This document shows positions 52,050 to 64,000 of a DNA stretch of 64,000 nucleotides, one piece after another (the first letter of the stretch is position 1; every line of letters begins with the position of its first letter). The DNA comes from Streptomyces griseomycini (lineage in GTDB: Bacteria > Actinomycetota > Actinomycetes > Streptomycetales > Streptomycetaceae): assembly GCF_014203535.1 (NCBI RefSeq), contig NZ_JACHJI010000001.1:558001-622000 (forward strand). Direction: 5' to 3'. The translations under genes were made by a program, and so were the position numbers. The notes below the pieces were generated by a model. It searched no databases. It was not told where the DNA came from and saw only the letters and a program-made list of their open reading frames with translations.

Positions 52050-52730
52050 ATGAGCGAGTCGCGGCTCTGGCACGAAGTGGACGCCTACCTCACCGCCCGC
52101 CTCCTGCCCGACGCCCTCGAGGACGAGGCGCTGGCGGCCGCCCTGCGCGACAGCGAGGCCGCCGGCCTCCCGCCCATCGCCGTGTCGCCCGCCCAGGGCA
52201 AGCTGCTCCAGCTCCTCGCCCAGGTGCAGGGCGCCCGGCACATCCTGGAGATCGGCACGCTCGGCGGCTACAGCACCATCTGGCTGGGCCGCGCCCTCCC
52301 GGCCGACGGGCGGCTGATCTCCCTGGAGTACGACCCCCGGCACGCCGAGGTCGCCGTCCGCAACATCGCCCGCGCGGGACTCGACCGGCAGGTCGAGGTG
52401 CGGGTGGGCCCGGCGCTGGAGTCGCTGCCCGAGCTGGCCGACGAGAACCCGCCCCCGTTCGACCTCGTCTTCATCGACGCGGACAAGGTCAACAACCCGC
52501 ACTACGTGGAGTGGGCCCTGAAGCTCACCAGCACGGGCAGCCTGATCGTCCTGGACAACGTCGTACGGGGCGGCCGGGTGGCCGACCCCGGCGACACCGA
52601 CCCGGACGTGCTCGGCACCCGTGCCGCGCTCGACCTGATCGGAAGCCACCCGAGGCTGAGCGGCACGGCGGTCCAGACGGTCGGCGCCAAGGAGTACGAC
52701 GGCTTCGCGCTGGTCCGGGTGCTCGCCTAG
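52050..52730 (+). CDS. SAM-dependent O-methyltransferase (caffeoyl-CoA OMT-like)
   Basis: A 226-residue methyltransferase-3 enzyme. Motifs are ILEIGTLGGYSTIWLGRAL for SAM, LISLEYDPRHAEVA, FDLVFIDADKVNNPHYVEWAL with the metal-binding Asp, and LIVLDNVVRGGRV with the second Asp/Asn pair. It transfers methyl to a catechol-type hydroxyl with Mg2+. AGGTACAGGTGC precedes the ATG. A perfect inverted repeat just upstream implies specific induction, perhaps by a phenolic compound. Confidence 0.9.
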   Translation: MSESRLWHEVDAYLTARLLPDALEDEALAAALRDSEAAGLPPIAVSPAQGKLLQLLAQVQGARHILEIGTLGGYSTIWLGRALPADGRLISLEYDPRHAEVAVRNIARAGLDRQVEVRVGPALESLPELADENPPPFDLVFIDADKVNNPHYVEWALKLTSTGSLIVLDNVVRGGRVADPGDTDPDVLGTRAALDLIGSHPRLSGTAVQTVGAKEYDGFALVRVLA

Positions 52731-52879
52731 GGCCTCTCGTCTGGATCAGGCCGGGCTCGCGGGTTCTGGTGCCGTGCCTCGCCGCGTTGTCGTCGGTCGG
52801 CGGGGCTCCGCCCTGCCGCCCTCCTCCGCCTCGCGATGCACGGCACCAGAACCCGCTCCCTGATCCAGACGAAAGACCC
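52730..52879. mobile_element. 150-bp inverted-repeat (MITE-like) element
   Basis: The left arm 52730-52777 and right arm 52838-52879 are complementary over two blocks: TCGTCTGGATCAGG, and GCGGGTTCTGGTGCCGTGC with no mismatch. The ends GGGCCTCTCGT and ACGAAAGACCC pair with two mismatches. The centre holds a smaller GGCGGGG-type hairpin. No transposase is encoded. The element starts on the last base of the O-methyltransferase stop codon and fills the space between convergent genes. Confidence 0.75.
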
Positions 52880-52910
52880 CAGTGGCGCCGGCAGTGCTTC
52901 GGCCGGTGCC

Positions 52911-53303
52911 TCACACCTCGTGGTAGAAGCCCACGTTGACGCTGCGCGGGGCGGTGCGGTCCTGGATGACGACCTCGCCGCTGCCGCCCCGGGGCAGCGC
53001 CACGGTGCCGCCGTAGGCGACCGGGTGGGCGTACTCCCCGACGGTCAGCCGGACCTCGGAGGACGGCTCGGGCAGCGATCCGCGCAGCCAGGTCAGCTGC
53101 CAGGTGCCGTCCTGCAGGCACTGGAACTCCAGGTGGACCCGGGAGACGAACAGCCAGTCGTCCGGCGTGGAGAGCCGGCACACCGACTTGTCCCGGCCCA
53201 CCCGCAGCACGGTGCCCGGCTCGCTGGGCGCGTCGGCCATGAGCATTCCGGCCGTGGCTCCCGCTTCCGCCTCGGCCACGGCGGCCATGGTGAGTTCGAG
53301 CAC
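52911..53303 (-). CDS. FHA-domain-like protein
   Basis: A 130-residue protein. The segment GTVLRVGRDKSVCRLSTPDD followed by WLFVSRVHLEFQCLQDGTW contains the FHA hallmarks GR and SRxHxE, which bind phosphothreonine; the final strands are RSVNVGFYHEV. It may read Ser/Thr kinase output, common in Streptomyces. AGGAGGAG lies 5 nt before GTG 53303. It is divergent from the DUF1992 gene. Confidence 0.78.
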   Translation of the reverse strand: MLELTMAAVAEAEAGATAGMLMADAPSEPGTVLRVGRDKSVCRLSTPDDWLFVSRVHLEFQCLQDGTWQLTWLRGSLPEPSSEVRLTVGEYAHPVAYGGTVALPRGGSGEVVIQDRTAPRSVNVGFYHEV

Positions 53304-53419
53304 GTGCGCTCCTCCTGAGACGGGACGTCCTTGACCGGAACGGCCCGGCACGGCGGCCGGACCGGCTTGCCGCCGCATGATAAATCGCCCGGCCGTGTGG
53401 CGTCCGGCACAATGATCCC

Positions 53420-53860
53420 ATGACCGAGCGGAAGCCACCCGGCGTCGACTTCGAGTCCTGGGCCGACAAGCAGATCCGTGACGCGGAGGCACGCGGGGAG
53501 TTCGAACGGCTGCCGGGGGCGGGTCGGCCGCTCCCGCGCGACGTGGAGGCCACGTACGACGAACTGTGGTGGGTCAAGCGGAAGATGGCCCGCGAGGGCT
53601 TCTCCGTGCTCCCGCCGGCGCTGGCCCTGCGCAAGGAGGCCGAGGACGCGCTGCAGGCGGCCCTCGCGGCCCCCTCGGAGCGGATCGTGCGGAAGATCCT
53701 CGCGGAGATCAACGACAGGATCCGCGAGATGATGTTCAAGCCGCCGCCCGGGCCCCCGCTGGGCAAGAAGCCGTACGACGTCGAGGACGTCGTACGGCAG
53801 TGGCGGGAGCGCCGGGCCGCGGCGGGCGGGGCGGACGGGCCTGGCGGGTCAGACGCGTAG
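53420..53860 (+). CDS. DUF1992 domain protein
   Basis: A 146-residue protein with the DnaJC28-type conserved region: FESWADKQIRDAEARGEFERLPGAGRPLP, then WVKRKMAREGFSVLPPALALRKE and IREMMFKPPPGPP. No J-domain is present. The family is widespread but of unknown function. No ribosome site is seen before ATG 53420, so it may be leaderless. The 3' end overlaps the converging gene by 12 bp. Confidence 0.88.
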   Translation: MTERKPPGVDFESWADKQIRDAEARGEFERLPGAGRPLPRDVEATYDELWWVKRKMAREGFSVLPPALALRKEAEDALQAALAAPSERIVRKILAEINDRIREMMFKPPPGPPLGKKPYDVEDVVRQWRERRAAAGGADGPGGSDA

Positions 53861-54517
53861 CAGTCGCTCCGCCAGTGCGCGGTAGTCCCGCAGGGCGAGG
53901 CGCAACTGCTCGGTGTCGGTCGCCGCGGCGCTCCCGCCGTCCTCGGCGTCGGCGGCCTGCCAGGACCGCCGCAGGGTGCGGCGCCGCTCGGTCACCGCGT
54001 CCGTGACGCGCGCGGTGAGTTCCTGCAGGACGCGGTCGGCCTCCTCGACGGCGTCCCGGGGCGCGTCGACGAACCCGGCCACGGCGTGCCGCAGCCGCGC
54101 GCTGATCCGGTCGCCGTCGTCGTGCGGGAGGAGCCGGGGACGGGCGCCCTCGGTCCCTTCGCCGTCGTGGCCCGGGCCGTGGTGTGCGGGGTCGCCGCCC
54201 GGGGCGGTGCCGGTACCCGGGGTGGTGCCGGCACCCAGACCGGTGCCGGCGCCCGGGGCGGTACCGGCACCCGAGGCGGTGCCGACGCCCGGAGCGGTAC
54301 CGGCGCCCGGGGTGGTACCGGCGCCCAGACCGGTGCCGGTTCCCGGGGCGGTACCGGCACCCGGGGCGGTGCGGGCGTCCGGGGCGGTGCCGGCGCCCGG
54401 GGCGGTGCGGGCGTCCGGGGCGGTGCCGGCGCCCGGGGCGGTGCGGGCGTCCGGGGCGGTGCGGGTGTCGTCGGGGAGCAGCGGGTCGTCTCCGGGGCGT
54501 CGGGTCGCGTCGGACAT
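53849..54517 (-). CDS. Protein with hexapeptide repeats and a helical C-terminal domain
   Basis: A 222-residue protein. Residues 15-110 are repeats of GAGTAP and DARTAP type, encoded by an 18-bp minisatellite. Residues 125-222 form a helical domain (RISARLRHAVAGFVDAPRDAVEEADRVLQELTARV) that resembles the C-terminal half of the membrane protein encoded 5 nt upstream (FVDAPGDAVAEADRLLAEL). GGAGAG lies 9 nt before the ATG. The pair probably form one functional unit. The family is not named. Confidence 0.75.
   Translation of the reverse strand: MSDATRRPGDDPLLPDDTRTAPDARTAPGAGTAPDARTAPGAGTAPDARTAPGAGTAPGTGTGLGAGTTPGAGTAPGVGTASGAGTAPGAGTGLGAGTTPGTGTAPGGDPAHHGPGHDGEGTEGARPRLLPHDDGDRISARLRHAVAGFVDAPRDAVEEADRVLQELTARVTDAVTERRRTLRRSWQAADAEDGGSAAATDTEQLRLALRDYRALAERLLRV
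54190..54470. repeat. 18-bp minisatellite inside a gene
   Basis: About 15 imperfect copies of an 18-bp unit (plus strand GGTGCCGGCGCCCGGGGC and variants) keep the reading frame. Several adjacent copies near 54370-54460 are identical, a sign of recent slippage or recombination. Copy number probably varies between strains. Confidence 0.85.
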
Positions 54518-54522
54518 CTCGC

Positions 54523-55194
54523 TCAGCTCTCCTTCGCCTGGTGTCGGTGGAACATCGACGGCACGCGGTGGCCGCGGCCGGCCGGGGACCTGCGCGCGAC
54601 GTCCGCGTCGGCCCGGTGGCGTCCGCGGTCGTGGGCGGACGGCCGGACCAGTTCGTCGAACAGGGCGCGGGCCTCGACCAGGGCCTCGCGCATCTCCTCG
54701 GTGCCCGCGCCGCCGTCGTGCGCGCCCCTCGCGCGCGCCTGGGCCACCCGGTGCACGCGCCGGTAGCCCTCGACGTGGCGGGCGTGGTGCACGGACAGCG
54801 CGGCGAGCTGGTCCTCGTAGTGCCCGCCGTCCGGGAAGCCCTTGGCGCCGGCCAGCTCGGCGAGCAGCCGGTCCGCCTCGGCGACCGCGTCGCCCGGCGC
54901 GTCGACGAACCGCTCCTGCGCGGCCGTCCAGCGCGCCACGTACCGATCCCGCTCGGCGGGCTCCAGCGGCCGCTCCCGCAGGCCGCCGTGGCGCTCCACG
55001 CGCTCGGCGAGCTCCCGCTCGGCGGCCCTGGCGTCCCCGTCGTGCCGGGCGACGGCCCGGTCGTACTCGGGCCCGAAGCGCCGCTTCAGCTGCGTGCCGT
55101 GCAGCGGGCCGCGGGCGCGCAGGGTCACGACGGCCACGGCGGCGACGACGAGCGCGACAATCACGATCAGAGCAATGATCAGGCCAGTGGACAT
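54523..55194 (-). CDS. Membrane-anchored helical protein
   Basis: A 223-residue protein with one N-terminal helix (TGLIIALIVIVALVVAAVAVVTL) and a cytoplasmic helical domain: RRFGPEYDRAVARHDGDARAAERELAERVERH, then FVDAPGDAVAEADRLLAELAGAKG. The domain is seen in actinobacterial proteins of unknown function near envelope genes. The start at MSTGLII is chosen because GGAAGG lies 5 nt upstream. It is the first gene of a two-gene operon with the repeat protein, whose C-terminal domain is related. Confidence 0.78.
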   Translation of the reverse strand: MSTGLIIALIVIVALVVAAVAVVTLRARGPLHGTQLKRRFGPEYDRAVARHDGDARAAERELAERVERHGGLRERPLEPAERDRYVARWTAAQERFVDAPGDAVAEADRLLAELAGAKGFPDGGHYEDQLAALSVHHARHVEGYRRVHRVAQARARGAHDGGAGTEEMREALVEARALFDELVRPSAHDRGRHRADADVARRSPAGRGHRVPSMFHRHQAKES

Positions 55195-55362
55195 GAATGC
55201 CTTCCGGATTCTCGGCCAGGCCGGCACTCCTCTCGAGCCGGTTCGTCTACCGGGTTGCCCGAAGGTTCACCCGCAAACAGTTGCCGGACGCCACCGGTCC
55301 CGCGCGGCGCGGGCGGCATATCCGCTTGCGCGCCCGCCGGAGGGGCCGCCGAGAATGCGGTC

Positions 55363-60154
<4,792 letters not shown>

Positions 60155-60287
60155 TCAGGGAAAACGGGCGGGGACCACTTTGTTCATCCACGGTACAAAA
60201 CAAACCCGGCATCCCGCCACCGCCTTCGCCGACCGTTCACCGAGACTTCGGCTCCCCGTCGCCCCCGCGGGCCCGTGCGGAGGGCCG

Positions 60288-60869
60288 TCACCCGGCGACC
60301 GCCTCCCACAGGCTCCACACGCCGAGGCCCAGCATCAACAGCGCCGCGATCTGCGTGATCAGCCGCAGCGGGACCCGCTTCATCAGCGCCTTTCCGCCGA
60401 CGATGCCGAGCCCGGCCACCGCCCACAGCGCGAGCACCGCACCCAGGCCGACGGAGAGCGGGTCGTCGTAGCGGGCGGCGAGGTTGGCCGTCATGATCTG
60501 GGTCAGATCGCCGAACTCGGCGACGAGGATCAACATGAAGCCCGCCCCGGAGACCTTCCAGAAACTCTGGTCCTCCGGCTTGCGGACCTCCTCCTCCCCC
60601 TCGTCCTTCTTCATCAGCAGCATCGCCGCGCCGCCCAGGAAGAGCACACCCGTGAGCGCGTGCACGAGCTGCTGGGGCAGCAGGGTGAGCACGCTCCCGG
60701 CCGCCACCGCCAGCGCGACGTGCAGGGCGAAGGCCGCGGCGACGCCGGCGAAGACGTAGGAGGCCCGGTAGCGGGTGCCGAGGACGAGGCCGGCGAGGGC
60801 GGTCTTGTCCGGAAGTTCGGCGAGGAAGACGACGCCGAAGACGACGGCCGTCACGGTCAGGCTGATCAA
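60288..60869 (-). CDS. mneA: TMEM165/GDT1-family Mn2+ exporter
   Basis: A 193-residue membrane protein of the UPF0016 family. The two signature motifs are FLAELPDKTALAGLVLG and VAEFGDLTQIMTANLAA, each with the E-x-G/L-D-(K/T)(T/S) metal-binding pattern, within six helices. Bacterial members export manganese. The start is TTG 60869 with GAGGA 4 nt upstream. The leader carries a yybP-ykoY manganese riboswitch followed by a perfect hairpin, which matches the function. Confidence 0.92.
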   Translation of the reverse strand: MISLTVTAVVFGVVFLAELPDKTALAGLVLGTRYRASYVFAGVAAAFALHVALAVAAGSVLTLLPQQLVHALTGVLFLGGAAMLLMKKDEGEEEVRKPEDQSFWKVSGAGFMLILVAEFGDLTQIMTANLAARYDDPLSVGLGAVLALWAVAGLGIVGGKALMKRVPLRLITQIAALLMLGLGVWSLWEAVAG

Positions 60870-60950
60870 CGGTTCCTCAATCGGTCGGGGCTGCCCCGCC
60901 GAGAGTGCTGCGCGATTTCGCGGGACACCTCGGCACGGCAGCGCACACGG

Positions 60951-60974
60951 CGCCCGTGCCGTACGGCACGGGCG
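60951..60974 (-). terminator. Perfect 24-bp hairpin between riboswitch and gene
   Basis: CGCCCGTGCC and its complement flank the 4-nt GTAC, which itself is self-complementary. It lies between the manganese riboswitch and the exporter start and is probably part of the expression platform. Confidence 0.65.
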
Positions 60975-61090
60975 TGCACTGCTTGCCGAAGGTCTCGCTG
61001 GCCGACCTCGCACGAGGTCCGCCTCCGGGCGCCGGCTCAGGCGTGCTGAGCAGTGTGTCGACGGTCCGGCGAAGAGCTACTCCCCTTCTG
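60975..61090 (-). promoter_or_regulatory. yybP-ykoY manganese riboswitch
   Basis: On the minus strand the leader contains AAGGGGAGTAGCTC at the 5' side and GCGAGACCTTCGGC at the 3' side, the two conserved loop segments of the yybP-ykoY aptamer that form the Mn2+ site. They lie upstream of a TMEM165/GDT1 exporter gene, a known regulon member. Confidence 0.85.
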
Positions 61091-61268
61091 CACCGCCCAT
61101 GGTACGCGAGGCCCTCGCCGACCTCGGGCGCGGAAGTTTCACACCTGAACCATAGACGTGACATGACCGCGTCACTAACTTCTCACCGGACGCACCCCTC
61201 CCCGCAACGCGGAGCGGCGAGCATTCCCCTGCTCGCGCTCCGACACCCCCAGACCACAAGGAGTTCGC

Positions 61269-61913
61269 ATGCCCAGGTTCTACGCGCGTCGACGACTCGG
61301 CACGGTCGCGGCGCTCACCGGGCTCATAGCCTTCGCCGGGCTGCTCAACGGCCCGACCGCCTCCGCCGCCCTGCCCACCCCGATCAGCGCCTCCACCGCC
61401 CGCGGCTACCTCGCCACCCTCACCGTGGCCACCGAGGACCGCACCGGCTACGACCGCGACCTGTTCCCCCACTGGATCACCGTCAGCGGCTCCTGCAACA
61501 CCCGCGAGACCGTCCTCAAGCGCGACGGCTCCAACGTGCGGACCGACTCCTCCTGCTACGCCACCAGCGGCAGCTGGTACTCCCCGTACGACGGCGCGAC
61601 CTGGTCCGCCGCCTCCGACGTCGACATCGACCACCTCGTGCCGCTCGCCGAGGCCTGGGACTCCGGCGCCGACTCCTGGTCCACCTCGCGCCGCCAGGCC
61701 TTCGCCAACGACCTGACCCGCCCGCAGCTCCTCGCCGTCACCGACAACGTCAACCAGGCCAAGGGCGACCAGGACCCGGCCACCTGGATGCCCTCGCGCA
61801 CCGCCTACCGCTGCACCTACGTCCGTGCCTGGGTCCAGGTGAAGTACTACTACGGCCTGTCGGTCGACCCCGCCGAGAAGTCCGCCCTGCAGAGCCACCT
61901 CGCGAACTGCTGA
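61269..61913 (+). CDS. Secreted HNH (DUF1524-like) endonuclease
   Basis: A 214-residue exported nuclease. The signal peptide is RRRLGTVAALTGLIAFAGLL to TASAA. The active site is VDIDHLVPLAEAWDSGAD, with the His general base, and TDNVNQAKGDQDP with the metal-binding Asn region; two cysteine pairs stabilise the fold. It degrades extracellular DNA for nutrients or competition. AAGGAG lies 5 nt before the ATG. It is divergent from the Mn2+ exporter and its riboswitch. Confidence 0.92.
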   Translation: MPRFYARRRLGTVAALTGLIAFAGLLNGPTASAALPTPISASTARGYLATLTVATEDRTGYDRDLFPHWITVSGSCNTRETVLKRDGSNVRTDSSCYATSGSWYSPYDGATWSAASDVDIDHLVPLAEAWDSGADSWSTSRRQAFANDLTRPQLLAVTDNVNQAKGDQDPATWMPSRTAYRCTYVRAWVQVKYYYGLSVDPAEKSALQSHLANC

Positions 61914-61970
61914 GCCGTCCGGCGGACCGCTGAGCCGTCCGGCGGACCTCTGACCCGCCCCGCGAACCGC
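61911..61970 (+). repeat. Tandem 20-bp repeats starting at a stop codon
   Basis: Units at 61911-61930 and 61931-61950 (TGAGCCGTCCGGCGGACC, then GC or TC) differ by one base; a third unit at 61951-61970 is degenerate. The first TGA is the stop of the nuclease gene, and the degenerate unit resembles the last codons of the gene (CGCGAACTGC). Confidence 0.85.
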
Positions 61971-62040
61971 TGGGCCCCGGGATCTCCCCTCCGGCCTCCG
62001 TCGCTGCGTACCGTACGAAGCGACGGAGGAAGGGGTCACC

Positions 62041-63690
<1,650 letters not shown>

Positions 63691-63870
63691 CCCGACTCCG
63701 CTGGTGACCCGCCGGAAAGACGGTCGTCGGGGAACCTGTGCCCCACCTGTGCGGTGAGGTGTGCATTCGGCCACGCCGTTGAGCGTGATGACGGGGTGGC
63801 GACCGTACTCACGTGCGACGGCGGACGCGCGATCGCCGCAAGCCGAGTCGGATCCATGGCCAGATGTTGA

Positions 63871-63899
63871 ACTTGCAAGTAATACTTAGGGGCCCCTAA
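63871..63899. promoter_or_regulatory. Two adjacent operator-like palindromes
   Basis: ACTTGCAAGT (63871-63880) and TTAGGGGCCCCTAA (63886-63899) are both perfect palindromes, 77-105 bp before the start of the last gene. The surrounding A/T content is high for this chromosome, so this is probably the promoter/operator region. The bound regulator is not known. Confidence 0.6.
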
Positions 63900-63975
63900 C
63901 GTTGAGGACGACTCGGTTCCGCCCCCACCGGACCGGCCCCGTCCCAGGGTCGGCCTGACCGAAGGAGACCCCCGC

Positions 63976-64000
63976 ATGACCGGTCGCCTCAACGGCGCCC
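63976..64000 (+). CDS. Start of an unidentified gene
   Basis: ATG 63976 follows AAGGAG at a spacing of 8 nt and reads MTGRLNGA before the window ends. The product cannot be identified from eight residues. Confidence 0.6.

Overview
The window is a stretch of chromosome from a high-GC actinomycete, almost certainly a Streptomyces. Support comes from the very strong G/C bias at third codon positions, frequent GTG starts and 4-bp start/stop overlaps, leaderless genes with TAGNNT -10 boxes, an actinobacterial-type RNase P RNA, DasR-type operators in front of a chitin/cellulose-active LPMO, a KstR-type regulator with its operator, and secreted and sporulation-type protein families typical of the genus.

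Layout. 1-10.8 kb: a serine hydrolase fragment, a Bcr/CflA efflux pump, a Gfo/Idh oxidoreductase, a Tat-exported PhoD phosphatase, an SDR, an aldo/keto reductase, a SnoaL-like protein, DoxX, a MazG-like protein, an AA10 LPMO under tandem dre sites, and secreted proteins. 10.9-16.5 kb: an accessory island with a circularly permuted tRNA-like RNA, a small remnant resembling PglW kinases, a DUF3800 gene with a switch-like leader, and a 1262-residue SF1 helicase fused to a PD-(D/E)XK-like nuclease. 16.6-28.7 kb: rnpB, overlapped by an EamA transporter gene, then AraC, MerR and TetR regulators, a broken Uma2 gene, YaaA, KDPG aldolase, RNase HI/phosphatase, a zinc-ribbon protein, NIF3 and a MaoC dehydratase. 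28.7-38.5 kb: a decaying methyltransferase, an EmrB-type pump, a methyltransferase, an amidase, small membrane proteins, a duplicated gene end that has changed only by A/T-to-G/C transitions, and a glycosyltransferase/methyltransferase/alpha-toroid operon facing a KstR-like gene. 39.7-45.5 kb: a cobalamin riboswitch followed by five overlapping genes for two surface-anchored proteins and a complete ECF importer. 45.8-64 kb: a lysozyme-like secreted protein, membrane glycosyltransferases, a ProP-like symporter, an O-methyltransferase behind a perfect operator, a 150-bp inverted-repeat element, FHA and DUF1992 proteins, an MDR pump, a peptidoglycan-binding protein, a HAD phosphatase, a manganese-riboswitch-controlled TMEM165/GDT1 exporter, a secreted HNH nuclease and a second PhoD-like enzyme.

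How the parts work together. The clearest functional units are the vitamin B12 uptake operon under its riboswitch, the Mn2+ efflux gene under its riboswitch, the KstR-operator-controlled surface-sugar operon, and the DasR-controlled LPMO. The most unusual object is the 104-nt minus-strand element at 10973-11076. Every part of a tRNA body is present with canonical tertiary-contact bases, but the 3' half precedes the 5' half, the acceptor ends are joined by an 8-nt loop, and the anticodon loop is replaced by a longer helix. It lies downstream of a DUF3800 gene in a defence-like neighbourhood. All family assignments were made by eye from motifs; no search was run.
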